Of a stretch of 64,000 nt of DNA, positions 8,787 through 17,902 are shown piece after piece. Both the position numbers and the translations under genes were made by a program. The DNA comes from Haemophilus parainfluenzae (lineage in GTDB: Bacteria > Pseudomonadota > Gammaproteobacteria > Enterobacterales > Pasteurellaceae), in assembly GCF_014931395.1 (NCBI RefSeq), contig NZ_CP063120.1, forward strand, positions 248,001 to 312,000, written 5' to 3'. Below the pieces are notes generated by a model that saw only the letters and a list, made by a program, of their open reading frames with translations, did no database searches and was not told the origin of the DNA. Numbering within the stretch: the stretch's first letter is position 1; every line of letters starts with the position of its first letter.

Positions 8787-10088
8787 TTAACTTGCTTTCG
8801 TTACTAATAAATTTGCTAAAGTTTTCACACCGATTCCTGTTGCACCGACCGCCCATAAATCACTACCTGATTTACGATAAGTGGCCGAACAATCAATATG
8901 CAACCACCGTTGTTGATAGTTTTTCACAAAATACGATAAAAATGCTGTTGCAGTACTTGCGCCCGCGACAACTGGCGCTGTGCCTGTATTTGCAATATCC
9001 GCAAAAGAAGACGTGATTTGACTACGATGGAAATCCTCAAAAGGCAAACGCCAGAACGGTTCATTTTCTTCTTTCGCCGCTTGGAATAAGCTATTTACCA
9101 ACGCATCATCCATAGAAAGCACACTGTGGTAATCATTACCCACTGCTACTTTCGCCGCACCAGTTAAAGTTGCACAATCGACAATAAATTGTGGGTTTTG
9201 ACTATCGGCTTCAATTAAACCGTCTGCTAATACTAAACGCCCTTCCGCATCAGTATTTAAAATCTCAGCGGTTACACCATTTTTATAGGTGATGATATCA
9301 CCCAATTTAAACGCATTACCGCTCACCAGGTTTTCTGCACAGCATAAATAGAGTTTTACTCGTTGATTTAAACCGTGCGCAATAGCAAACCCTAACGCAC
9401 CTGTTAATAACGCAGCGCCCCCCATATCGGTACGCATAGTACTCATACCATCACTTGGTTTGATGCTGTAACCACCACTATCAAAAGTAATACCTTTACC
9501 CACTAAACACGCTAATACGGGCGAATTTGGATCATTAGTCGGGTTAAAATCTAATTGCAACATAGCTGGTGGATTAATAGAACCACGACCCACCGTAAAG
9601 ATCCCGTGATAGCCTTGCTCTTTTAACGCTTCACCAGAAATGATTTGAAAACTGACCGCACTTTTATCAGCATAATTTTCGGCTTGTTTAGAAATAAACT
9701 CAGCCGCGCGTTCAGCTAATTTAACCGGAGTAAGGGTTTGTGCCGGTTCATTAATAATTCCACGCACAAAATCACCACATTCAATACGGGCTAATAATTC
9801 ATCTTGTGGCTCATCATCTAAATGAGGAAATTCAATCGAATAATCTTGCTTCGCCGAGTAAAAACCTTGATAAAATGCCCAGCAATTTTCTAATTCCCAT
9901 GCATCCCCCACAAGCTCAACGTCTTTAATGCCCTGTCCACGTAACTTACGTGCGGCTTTTTGAACTAAAACAAGGTTCGATTTTTCATTATCTTTAAGAT
10001 GAATAACGGCTTGATCTTGATTAAAACTTAAAATGGCATTTTTGCCCCAACTCTCCGAAGCGGGAGTAGTTGATAATGTAATTTGCAT
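8787..10088 (-). CDS. pepB: Peptidase B (M17 leucyl aminopeptidase family)
   Basis: The 433-residue protein shows the M17 metal-site motifs [16 protein letters not shown] and [14 protein letters not shown] in the C-terminal catalytic domain. These bind two divalent metals and hold the catalytic Lys and Arg. Length and N-terminus fit PepB rather than PepA. It removes N-terminal residues from cytosolic peptides. It marks the left boundary of the O-antigen cluster, as pepB does at the equivalent Haemophilus locus, and carries an exact uptake signal (9655-9663), the last one before a 12.6-kb gap. Confidence 0.93.
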   Translation of the reverse strand: MQITLSTTPASESWGKNAILSFNQDQAVIHLKDNEKSNLVLVQKAARKLRGQGIKDVELVGDAWELENCWAFYQGFYSAKQDYSIEFPHLDDEPQDELLARIECGDFVRGIINEPAQTLTPVKLAERAAEFISKQAENYADKSAVSFQIISGEALKEQGYHGIFTVGRGSINPPAMLQLDFNPTNDPNSPVLACLVGKGITFDSGGYSIKPSDGMSTMRTDMGGAALLTGALGFAIAHGLNQRVKLYLCCAENLVSGNAFKLGDIITYKNGVTAEILNTDAEGRLVLADGLIEADSQNPQFIVDCATLTGAAKVAVGNDYHSVLSMDDALVNSLFQAAKEENEPFWRLPFEDFHRSQITSSFADIANTGTAPVVAGASTATAFLSYFVKNYQQRWLHIDCSATYRKSGSDLWAVGATGIGVKTLANLLVTKAS

Positions 10089-10126
10089 GTGGTTGTTCTC
10101 CTTTATTTATTGTATAAGTTACTTTG

Positions 10127-11545
10127 CTAATAAGCTCCGGTCTTCTTCCATACAACTTTCAATGTTTTAAATAGAATCACGATATCATTCCATAAAGACC
10201 AGTTCTTTGCATACCAAGTATCAAAATAGACGCGAGTATCATAGCTTACGTTATTTCGTCCACTAACTTGCCACAAACCTGTCATTCCAGGTTTAGCCAT
10301 AAGGTAATAATCCACATCTTCTTGATAATAAGGTAATTCCTCTTTTACAATTGGGCGTGGGCCAACTAAACTCATCTCCCCTTTAAGTACATTCCAAAGT
10401 TGCGGTAGTTCATCTAGGCTTCTCGCTCTTAACCATCTGCCTATTGGTGTAATGCGTGGATCATCTTTAAGTTTGAAGTCTTTTTCCCATTCCAATCTAG
10501 CACTTTCATCCGTTGCTAAAATTCTTTCTAAAACTTCGTCAGAGTTATTTACCATAGTTCTAAACTTCAAGCATTTGAATTCCTTTTTATTTTGACCAAT
10601 TCTTGAATGCTCATAAATTAGTTTTCCACCATCTTTCTTAATAAGAAAATACAATGGGATACATAATGGGAATAAGAAAAGAATAAGAAAAGAGGCCCCC
10701 AATATATCAAAGACTCTTTTAATAAATCGAGAAGATCGTTTTGCTAAGTTATTATTTACTCGAAACAGAACCATTTCATGGCTAAATAGAAAAGACATAT
10801 CCGTACCATAAAGCGGAATACCTCGAAAATCAGGAATAACTGAGATAGAACGACAACCTTTTCGAATTAAATAACGCAACCAGAAATCCTGCTTTACTTT
10901 ATTTTCCTCATCTATAGCAAGAATAAACTGTGTAAATTCTGGAGATACCAGTTTGATCAGCAACTCAGGATTATGGCGCATAACTGGCACCCCCTCAATG
11001 AACTCTGATTTATATTCTTCAGTATTTATAAACAATTTAATATTAAACCCTAAATATGGCTCATTATTTAACGCATCAAATACTTCTTTCGCATTCTTAC
11101 CATTGCCAATAATAATGGTTTCTTTCAAATACCACCCTAATTTAATAAGTAAATTTTTGGTTAAAACTCGTCCAAAGGGCACTAAAGTAAAAACCAAAAG
11201 CCAAGTTACAGACCAAAAATAGCGAGAAACATAAAGACGGGAAAAAGCAACTATAGCTAATTCAATAACAAAAATAATCAATAATGTTCTAAATATCTCT
11301 TTTAACTCAAACCAAAATGGCTTGCGATAGGTATAATGACGCAGACGAATCCAAAACCAAATAACACAACAGCTTCCCATAATACAATGTATTAGAATAA
11401 AAGAGGAAAGCTGCTCTAAGGGAAAATATCGATAATCCCCCCCACTAATTTCAAGCAAAAAGAAAGATGATAAAAAAATAGAAATCCCAAAAGAAAAAAA
11501 ATCTATAGAAATTTGAAAAAACTTAATGAAATTGGCTCTATTCAT
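10127..11545 (-). CDS. Undecaprenyl-phosphate sugar phosphotransferase, WbaP-like
   Basis: This 472-residue protein has an N-terminal half with four to five membrane segments (about residues 10-130), a middle Rossmann-like region, a further membrane hairpin (FDILGASFLILFLFP) and a C-terminal catalytic domain with KCLKFRTM, SLDELPQLWNVL, SLVGPRPI and KPGMTGLWQVSGR. This is the polyprenyl-phosphate hexose-1-phosphate transferase layout; full-length WbaP/RfbP proteins usually transfer galactose-1-phosphate. It would start O-antigen synthesis on the inner membrane. It is the last gene of the operon, 1 bp after a glycosyltransferase gene. Sugar specificity is inferred. Confidence 0.88.
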   Translation of the reverse strand: MNRANFIKFFQISIDFFSFGISIFLSSFFLLEISGGDYRYFPLEQLSSFILIHCIMGSCCVIWFWIRLRHYTYRKPFWFELKEIFRTLLIIFVIELAIVAFSRLYVSRYFWSVTWLLVFTLVPFGRVLTKNLLIKLGWYLKETIIIGNGKNAKEVFDALNNEPYLGFNIKLFINTEEYKSEFIEGVPVMRHNPELLIKLVSPEFTQFILAIDEENKVKQDFWLRYLIRKGCRSISVIPDFRGIPLYGTDMSFLFSHEMVLFRVNNNLAKRSSRFIKRVFDILGASFLILFLFPLCIPLYFLIKKDGGKLIYEHSRIGQNKKEFKCLKFRTMVNNSDEVLERILATDESARLEWEKDFKLKDDPRITPIGRWLRARSLDELPQLWNVLKGEMSLVGPRPIVKEELPYYQEDVDYYLMAKPGMTGLWQVSGRNNVSYDTRVYFDTWYAKNWSLWNDIVILFKTLKVVWKKTGAY

Positions 11546-11546
11546 A

Positions 11547-12470
11547 TTACTTATCCCAATATCCTTTATGCATACTAAGTGCCTTACACCACTTATAAGG
11601 TAACATATAGTAATAATAACCTAATTTAAAACCAATTAATTTAGCCAATGTAGATAGTATTGCCTTAGGAATTAAAAGTGGTGACTTTATAGACAAAAAC
11701 TTTAATTCTGATAGTACAAACCTTTTCCCCTCAGAAGCAACCCTACCAAATTTTTGTTGAATCCATTGCTGTTCTTGCTGAAATACACCCGTATCAAAAT
11801 AACGTTGGAATTCTTGTTTTAGTGTATAGTTATGACTGTGAAATACTGTTGCCTCAGCACAGTAAGCAACTTTATATCCCGATAAAATCATTTTTGCCGT
11901 CAAATACATATCTTCCGCTAAAATAGTGTTATCCGGGAATCCACCTAATTCCTCAAAAACTGATAGACGATAGGCAGCAAAGGAATTTGACATAAATGCT
12001 GCTTTTATTCCAAGTGTTGGAATATCTACCTGTGATTTAACTTTTGATTCAGGCGGATAATTAAAATAGCGGGCATGAGTGGCTAACATTGTTGCATTAT
12101 GATGTGGTAACTGTCGACCACAAACAGCGGCCACCTTAGAATCTACAAAGGGAGAGAGTAAATTTGCTAACGAATCTGGCGATGCTAAAATTGCATCTTG
12201 AGTCATAAACACCACTACATCAGTAAAACTTTTGCCAAATTCAACCGCTTGATTACGCGTTCTACCATGGTTAAAGATGGATTGCGGAATAGAATAGACT
12301 GAAAATCCTGCTTCTTCCGCTAGTTTTACCGTATTATCAGAAGAAGAAGAATCAATCACAATTACTTTATCAGCTTTTAAGGATTGGGATTGATAAGCGG
12401 TGATCCAATCTTGCCATTGATTACCTGCATTACAAGTTGGTACACACAATACAAATTGAAGAGCGGTCAT
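11547..12470 (-). CDS. GT2 glycosyltransferase, probable rhamnosyltransferase
   Basis: The 307-residue protein starts like a GT-A family 2 enzyme: VPTCNAGNQWQDWI, then VIDSSSSDNTV and FNHGRTRNQA, with an acidic site in FMTQDAILA and LGIKAAFMSNSFAAYR further on. These features resemble O-antigen rhamnosyltransferases. The dTDP-rhamnose pathway encoded in the same operon supports that donor. A hydrophobic C-terminal segment may contact the membrane. Linkage and acceptor cannot be read from the sequence. The preceding gene ends 9 bp upstream. Confidence 0.8.
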   Translation of the reverse strand: MTALQFVLCVPTCNAGNQWQDWITAYQSQSLKADKVIVIDSSSSDNTVKLAEEAGFSVYSIPQSIFNHGRTRNQAVEFGKSFTDVVVFMTQDAILASPDSLANLLSPFVDSKVAAVCGRQLPHHNATMLATHARYFNYPPESKVKSQVDIPTLGIKAAFMSNSFAAYRLSVFEELGGFPDNTILAEDMYLTAKMILSGYKVAYCAEATVFHSHNYTLKQEFQRYFDTGVFQQEQQWIQQKFGRVASEGKRFVLSELKFLSIKSPLLIPKAILSTLAKLIGFKLGYYYYMLPYKWCKALSMHKGYWDK

Positions 12471-12479
12471 TTTTCTGCC

Positions 12480-13364
12480 TTATTTTACCAAAAGTGATAA
12501 TAGCCACTGCTTTAACTTTGGCACACTTTGATACTCTCTTTTTGAAGAGGGAGGCAAACAATGTGGTTTGCCATATTGTGTAGCAAATTGTTCAAACATT
12601 TTAACTTGCCGAATTGCTTGACGAATATTTTTCCAGTATGACTTAAATCGAATAAAATAATAAAATAGGCGCAATTTATGGTTAAACACCCCCACTTGAT
12701 TTTGGCAATGTTGACGATAATCTAGTAAAGGCTTATCTATAAATTGTGTTTCACCATAATAACGCGCTAACAGTGCCAACCACCAATCGTGCATATAAAG
12801 TTCAGAAAGTTGAGTATAAGATAAAGAATCTAGTGCTAGATTACGTAAGGCACGATTGATCATACAGGCTGCGCCTTGCACACAGTTTTTATACAAAATC
12901 GAATCATCATTTAAGCATTTCGCACTTAAAGCCTGATAAGTAAAAAAACTTGGCGAAATTTCATTATTTTGTTCATCAATCAAACGCGCGTCACTAAAGA
13001 TGAGCGCTGGAATAGCATTATTTTTCTGCTTGGCAATTTTAGCAAATTCACCCACTTTATTTATATGCCAAATATCATCTTGATCTGCTAAAAAGGTAAA
13101 ATCTGCTTCACTATATTTTAGTGCAAATAAAAAATTAGCAATCACCCCTTTTCTCTGACCTTGCACAATGTTATAAGCAGTAAAATTAGCATTAGCAAAG
13201 GTATTTCTGACAATAAAAATCGTCTCATCACAAGATCCATCATCAGACACAATAATTTTTTGTGGCAAAATGGCTTGTGATAAAATACTTTCTAATTGTG
13301 AGGATATAAAAGATGCACCGTTGAAGGTGCATACAATTACGTCATATTTAAATGCTTTATCCAT
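12480..13364 (-). CDS. GT2 glycosyltransferase
   Basis: The 294-residue protein has the family 2 start VIVCTFNGASFISSQLESIL, nucleotide-binding VSDDGSCDET and the metal/catalytic region FLADQDDIW (with the DQDD acidic cluster). Proteins with LADQDDIW are common among rhamnosyl- and related transferases in O-antigen clusters. Its start overlaps the end of the acyltransferase gene by 8 bp. Donor sugar is uncertain; rhamnose is plausible from context. Confidence 0.8.
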   Translation of the reverse strand: MDKAFKYDVIVCTFNGASFISSQLESILSQAILPQKIIVSDDGSCDETIFIVRNTFANANFTAYNIVQGQRKGVIANFLFALKYSEADFTFLADQDDIWHINKVGEFAKIAKQKNNAIPALIFSDARLIDEQNNEISPSFFTYQALSAKCLNDDSILYKNCVQGAACMINRALRNLALDSLSYTQLSELYMHDWWLALLARYYGETQFIDKPLLDYRQHCQNQVGVFNHKLRLFYYFIRFKSYWKNIRQAIRQVKMFEQFATQYGKPHCLPPSSKREYQSVPKLKQWLLSLLVK

Positions 13365-14406
13365 ATGATTCTTTTTTTCGATAAAAGAGTAAATTATTTA
13401 GTTTTTCTGTTATGTAATTAACTAATGGATAGACTAAGTAACCATAGAAAAAACTTAATGTTATTACAGTTATTAATATAGAAAATTTCACAAAATTATT
13501 TGAGTGAGCGACATCAAATGCACTATAAAAAAGTAATAAAATTTGATGATGAACTAAAAATGCTAGAAAGCTGTAACGAGATAGCTGGCTAAATAGTTCC
13601 CTCATATATTTAGGAATAAAAATTATATCAAATACGCTAGATATAATAACAAAGAAAGAAATTCCAACCATAATAAGCACAAAGTGATATGGTATTTTAT
13701 CTAGTAAAATTGATGTATTTACTAGGATAGCTAGAGCAACAACTGTCAAGATTCCTCTTAGTAACTTGTCTTTTCTAATATTTTGAGCAAAACAAATACC
13801 AAAAAAGAACTCTGGTAATCGCATCAGAGGGTTTATTGGTTCCCACATTTCAAATATAGCCCCATATTTTATATGCAAAGAAACAACTAATCCTATTAAA
13901 ATGAGAAATGATAACAAAGGCTTTTTTAAACCATATAGAAATAAGAATGGAAAAAATATATATGTTATTAACATATATCCAGTATACCATTCACCAACCA
14001 AGTAGAAAGTAGGAAACTTATAAAGGAATAGTCCATCTAAACCGATTATTGTTAACAAGAACCTAATACCTGGAACACCTTCACCTATTGGCTTACTCAA
14101 TAATATAAATAATAACGCAACAGCAGCATAACTAAGCCAATACGAAGGATAAATAGCTAGAAATCGCTTTCTTATATAAGAGGTCAGAGAAAAATTTTCT
14201 TTAGCTGACAGCCCCAAACCAAAACCAGAAGATATAATAAAGAGAGATACTGCGATATCTCCGACATTCATTCCTAAAAATTTTAGTCCAAAAAATAACG
14301 GGGCATTATTATCTGCATAAAAAGAATGCATATCCAAATGAAATAACATTACAGCAATGCAAGAAATAACTTTAATAAAATCAATATAGAAAAATTTTTC
14401 CTTCAT
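13357..14406 (-). CDS. Acyltransferase 3 family membrane protein (O-antigen modification)
   Basis: The 349-residue protein has about ten hydrophobic segments and begins FFYIDFIKVISCIAVMLFHL, the N-terminal signature of the acyltransferase 3 family, with the conserved His in the first membrane helix. Such integral membrane proteins transfer acetyl or other acyl groups to surface sugars. Its place in the O-antigen operon suggests O-acetylation of the repeat unit; the acyl group and target are inferred. The region is very AT-rich compared with flanking housekeeping genes. Confidence 0.85.
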   Translation of the reverse strand: MKEKFFYIDFIKVISCIAVMLFHLDMHSFYADNNAPLFFGLKFLGMNVGDIAVSLFIISSGFGLGLSAKENFSLTSYIRKRFLAIYPSYWLSYAAVALLFILLSKPIGEGVPGIRFLLTIIGLDGLFLYKFPTFYLVGEWYTGYMLITYIFFPFLFLYGLKKPLLSFLILIGLVVSLHIKYGAIFEMWEPINPLMRLPEFFFGICFAQNIRKDKLLRGILTVVALAILVNTSILLDKIPYHFVLIMVGISFFVIISSVFDIIFIPKYMRELFSQLSRYSFLAFLVHHQILLLFYSAFDVAHSNNFVKFSILITVITLSFFYGYLVYPLVNYITEKLNNLLFYRKKESYG

Positions 14407-14416
14407 AAATTTCTAC

Positions 14417-15229
14417 CTATTTTTTCCCCCACACAGCCATGGAATCATAAGGGCGAGCAGGGAAAACATTATATTTAGGCTTAATTTTCAGGTTATGTAC
14501 TGCAATAAACTCTTCTACTGCTGTTCTCAAGCTCTTTGGTTTACCTGAGCAACAGTTAAATATACCAGACTGTTTGCTTGAAATTCTTTCTTCTATTTGT
14601 GCCGAAAGCTCTTCAATATCAATGAAATCATAAAGCATTTCACCACTATTCAATGGAAAAAACTCTTGTCCTTCATCTTCAGCCTTTAAGATCTTCGTAA
14701 AAATAGAATTACTAAAACGATCATCTCCTGTAATATAGTAAAAGCGTAACCACTGCAAATTTAATTCAGGCGTTACACTAGCAAAATCAAACATTGCTTG
14801 GCGTAAGAAGTTTTTTGCAATTCCATAAGGATTTCTAGGATTACAAGGTGTATTTTCATCAATAGGCCCGATAAAGTATCCGACCTCATGCATTGTACCT
14901 GCAACAGAGATATTTTTTATACCTAATTCTGCCATAGATGTAAGAAATTCATAATGTTTCATCACATTAGCTAAATGAGAAGGATCTCGATGATTAAACC
15001 CTGCTTGCCAAGCCAAATGCAATAAACATTCTGCATCTTTCACTAAGTCACATTTTTTATCTTGAGATAAAGCGAAGATATTCCCATAAAATAAGCTTGC
15101 TCCATCTAAAAAATGATGGGGTGTTTCTCCATCAAAAAGCATTGCTGTGACTTGATGTCCTTTATCTAATAAACCTCTTACGACATTTCTACCGATATAA
15201 CCATTGGCTCCCGTTACAATAATATTCAT
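14417..15229 (-). CDS. Extended SDR nucleotide-sugar reductase/epimerase
   Basis: The 270-residue protein has the N-terminal NAD(P) motif TGANGYIG (residues 7-14) and the YGIAK catalytic Tyr-Lys pair, with a conserved-looking HEVGYFIG segment before it. It is an extended short-chain dehydrogenase acting on a nucleotide sugar. Because the operon makes dTDP-4-keto-rhamnose, a role in making another dTDP-6-deoxyhexose such as 6-deoxy-talose is possible, but a UDP-sugar epimerase is equally open. It is somewhat shorter than typical 310-residue epimerases. Confidence 0.75.
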   Translation of the reverse strand: MNIIVTGANGYIGRNVVRGLLDKGHQVTAMLFDGETPHHFLDGASLFYGNIFALSQDKKCDLVKDAECLLHLAWQAGFNHRDPSHLANVMKHYEFLTSMAELGIKNISVAGTMHEVGYFIGPIDENTPCNPRNPYGIAKNFLRQAMFDFASVTPELNLQWLRFYYITGDDRFSNSIFTKILKAEDEGQEFFPLNSGEMLYDFIDIEELSAQIEERISSKQSGIFNCCSGKPKSLRTAVEEFIAVHNLKIKPKYNVFPARPYDSMAVWGKK

Positions 15230-15233
15230 TGAA

Positions 15234-17138
15234 TTAATGTCCTCTTAATTTATGATAATAGTGTCTCAATTTTCTATATGGCATACGTGTTACTTTGGAT
15301 AATTTAGGATAATTACCTAATACATGATTTTTTAATAGGCGAACCACATTAATTATAAAATAACGGCTAATATTTGGATTTCCAGATGAAATATTATTTC
15401 CTACCATATATTTAGCATTATGAGCCAGACTAATTTGATATGGAATGTCTCCATTAGAAAGATTACTTACTAATCTCTGCATTTTATATTCTAACTTAGT
15501 GTAATTAAGCTCCATCATTTCTGACGACATAATGTTACATGCTAAGTAACCAGCATCATGAGCAGTATAAGCTAATAAGCGCTCTAATACATGAGCCAAC
15601 GAACCATCGTAATGCATTGGTTCTTTATTAAAATCTTCAAACTTCCAGTTATATTCAAAAAGCTTACGCAATGCTTTTGGTCTAAACCAGAACATGGTAC
15701 CGTATGCAGCAAATGGAGATATATCGTCAAAAGGCACATTAATATTTAGTTTTTTGGCTATCTCTAAGCAAAGAGGTTTATTACTATACCAAGCATGCCC
15801 AAGAGTTGGATATCCAATATGAACCATTGAAGGCATTGCAAAACCTATGTTTTTATTATTATCTAGATAATTAAGCAACTTAGATACATATGCTTTATCC
15901 TTCAATAAATTTAAATACATCATTTCCTTAAAATGTTTCGCCATGTTATAACCATTTTGAGGAGATTTTTTTGAATGTAAACGACAGACCCAATCATAAT
16001 CACTATTCATAATATCATCTTTACAACTAATAAATAGTGAAGACATATCTCGTCCTCTATTTTGCTCAGTTACAATCACCTTAATATTATTCGTATTTAT
16101 TGTTTCCAATATAGGAGAAGATAAGATCTCTTCTCTTTGCTCTTTACTTGATGTCGTAATAAGCAAATCATATTTGCAAGGTATATTCTCGGTATAAAAT
16201 AATATCTCTTCAAGCATATCTGCATAGAATATATGTGCAACCACAAGAATTTTCAAATTCTCTCTAAGTTTTACAGTATTTAAAGAATCAAATACTTTTA
16301 ATAAAGTCATATTAGTTGCAATATCTTTAGGTTTTGATGTTCTTAAGATATTTTTGATTATCAGCTCTATCGGATATTCTGATTCTTCTTGAATGTATTC
16401 TATGGCTCTTCTTAAAAATAAGCATTCTCTATCATGATGTAATGGGTCATGAAAAAAAGGTCTTCTCTTTAAGATAGGAGAACGAGATTTACTAAATGTA
16501 TCATCAATTTCATAGAATGTTGGATATTTACTACCAAAAACATCAGAATCTACATAAACAGCATAACTATACCCTTTAGAGTAGAAATGATGTGTAAATC
16601 TAGACTCATGCATTAACACTGAGTCTGTATATGAATGGATCATTGGCATATTTTTCCAATAATGCTCAAATTCATGTGAATTTAACATATTCTTTCTGAC
16701 TGCAATAAAATGCGATTGAATATGCTTATGTAAAACACCTGTACCGGTAAACGGATTAGGTTGGACCTTTCCATGATCCGATATTCCCCAGAAATCAACA
16801 TTTTGCTTTTCTGACCACTCAAATAATTCTGAGAATGGGAAAATAGGTGCAAAGAAAGTATAATTTAATAGAATAAGTTCATCATATTCAGCTAGTTTAT
16901 CAAAGCCAATTTTCTCAATTGCCTCTTTATATCCCCAAACATCAAATCCAATATTTTCTCGGCACATAATGTAATCTGTGCAATGTTGAATTTTTTTACG
17001 TGACTCAGCTGTTAAATCTGAATTTGAAACAAACCAAATGTCTTGGACAAACTCTTTTAGTTTTTCTAGTTTATACGGGATATAATCATCTACGATTCCA
17101 TCGTGATCATAGAATAAATAAATTGCTAATCTTTTCAT
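15234..17138 (-). CDS. RgpF-family rhamnan synthesis protein with two tandem modules
   Basis: The 634-residue protein belongs to the rhamnan synthesis F family. The N-terminal module (about 1-240) has FYDHDGIVDDYI, DIWFVSNSDL, ENIGFDVWGYKEAI and YDELILLNYTFF. A second related module begins near residue 290 (VVAHIFYADMLEEI, YDLLITTSS, TEQNRGRDMSSLF, YDWVCRLHSKKS). The C-terminus is basic. Members help build rhamnose-rich polysaccharides, probably as glycosyltransferases. It lies between wzt and the SDR gene. The precise linkage is unknown. Confidence 0.82.
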   Translation of the reverse strand: MKRLAIYLFYDHDGIVDDYIPYKLEKLKEFVQDIWFVSNSDLTAESRKKIQHCTDYIMCRENIGFDVWGYKEAIEKIGFDKLAEYDELILLNYTFFAPIFPFSELFEWSEKQNVDFWGISDHGKVQPNPFTGTGVLHKHIQSHFIAVRKNMLNSHEFEHYWKNMPMIHSYTDSVLMHESRFTHHFYSKGYSYAVYVDSDVFGSKYPTFYEIDDTFSKSRSPILKRRPFFHDPLHHDRECLFLRRAIEYIQEESEYPIELIIKNILRTSKPKDIATNMTLLKVFDSLNTVKLRENLKILVVAHIFYADMLEEILFYTENIPCKYDLLITTSSKEQREEILSSPILETINTNNIKVIVTEQNRGRDMSSLFISCKDDIMNSDYDWVCRLHSKKSPQNGYNMAKHFKEMMYLNLLKDKAYVSKLLNYLDNNKNIGFAMPSMVHIGYPTLGHAWYSNKPLCLEIAKKLNINVPFDDISPFAAYGTMFWFRPKALRKLFEYNWKFEDFNKEPMHYDGSLAHVLERLLAYTAHDAGYLACNIMSSEMMELNYTKLEYKMQRLVSNLSNGDIPYQISLAHNAKYMVGNNISSGNPNISRYFIINVVRLLKNHVLGNYPKLSKVTRMPYRKLRHYYHKLRGH

Positions 17139-17152
17139 TTTTTTCCTTAGAT

Positions 17153-17896
17153 TTAGTTATTAACCATAGAAGATATATATTCTTGAGAAACAGAATGAGT
17201 TTCTCCTATAGCCCTTACTTCACCATTATCAATCCAGATAGCTTTAGAGCATAACTCTTTAACTTGCTCAATTGAATGAGATACAAACAATAATGTTGTG
17301 CCATTGCTCAACAAATGTTCCATTCTCTCTTTACACTTTTGTTGAAAGGCAAAATCGCCTACGGCTAATACTTCATCAACAATCAAAATATCGGGTTTCT
17401 GCACTGTTGCAATAGCAAATCCTAATCTAGCAGACATACCTGAAGAAAAATTCTTAATAGGAACATCAATAAAATCATTTAATTCTGCAAAGTCAACAAT
17501 CTCTTGGAAATGAGATTCAATAAATCTTTTACTATAGCCTAATAATGCCCCATTAAGAAAAATATTCTCTCTTGCTGTCAATTCCGGATCAAAACCAGCT
17601 CCTAATTCAATTAATGGTGAAATAGAACCATTGACTGTTACATTTCCTTGGTAAGGTCTGATAATTCCTGAAATTAATTTAAGTAAAGTAGATTTTCCTG
17701 AACCATTCTTCCCAATTAATCCCCAAGACTCCCCTCGTTTTACAGTAAAATTAATATTTTTAAGTGCCAAGAACTCTTGAAACATTAGCTCTCGTTTTAA
17801 CATCTTAATAATATATTCTTTTAAACCACTAATACTTTCAGCTGATTTATTAAATCTTACTGTAGCATTTTTTACTTCGATCACTATATCATTCAT
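17153..17896 (-). CDS. wzt: O-antigen ABC transporter ATP-binding protein
   Basis: The 247-residue ATPase has Walker A GKNGSGKST (62-70), signature SSGMS (151-155), Walker B ILIVDE (170-175) and the H-loop at His207, with the LIELGAGFDPELTARENI stretch typical of polysaccharide exporters. It ends directly after the nucleotide-binding domain, so it lacks the C-terminal carbohydrate-binding domain found in Wzt proteins that recognise a modified chain end. It pairs with Wzm, encoded 6 bp upstream, to move the undecaprenyl-linked glycan across the inner membrane. Confidence 0.9.
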   Translation of the reverse strand: MNDIVIEVKNATVRFNKSAESISGLKEYIIKMLKRELMFQEFLALKNINFTVKRGESWGLIGKNGSGKSTLLKLISGIIRPYQGNVTVNGSISPLIELGAGFDPELTARENIFLNGALLGYSKRFIESHFQEIVDFAELNDFIDVPIKNFSSGMSARLGFAIATVQKPDILIVDEVLAVGDFAFQQKCKERMEHLLSNGTTLLFVSHSIEQVKELCSKAIWIDNGEVRAIGETHSVSQEYISSMVNN

Positions 17897-17902
17897 AATT
17901 AT

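Noticed and set aside
12460..12474. AGCGGTC-type sequence near a glycosyltransferase start as an uptake signal inside the O-antigen island
   Set aside because: It reads GAGCGGTC, not AAGTGCGGT. Similar near-matches at 40802 and 54896 were also not counted.
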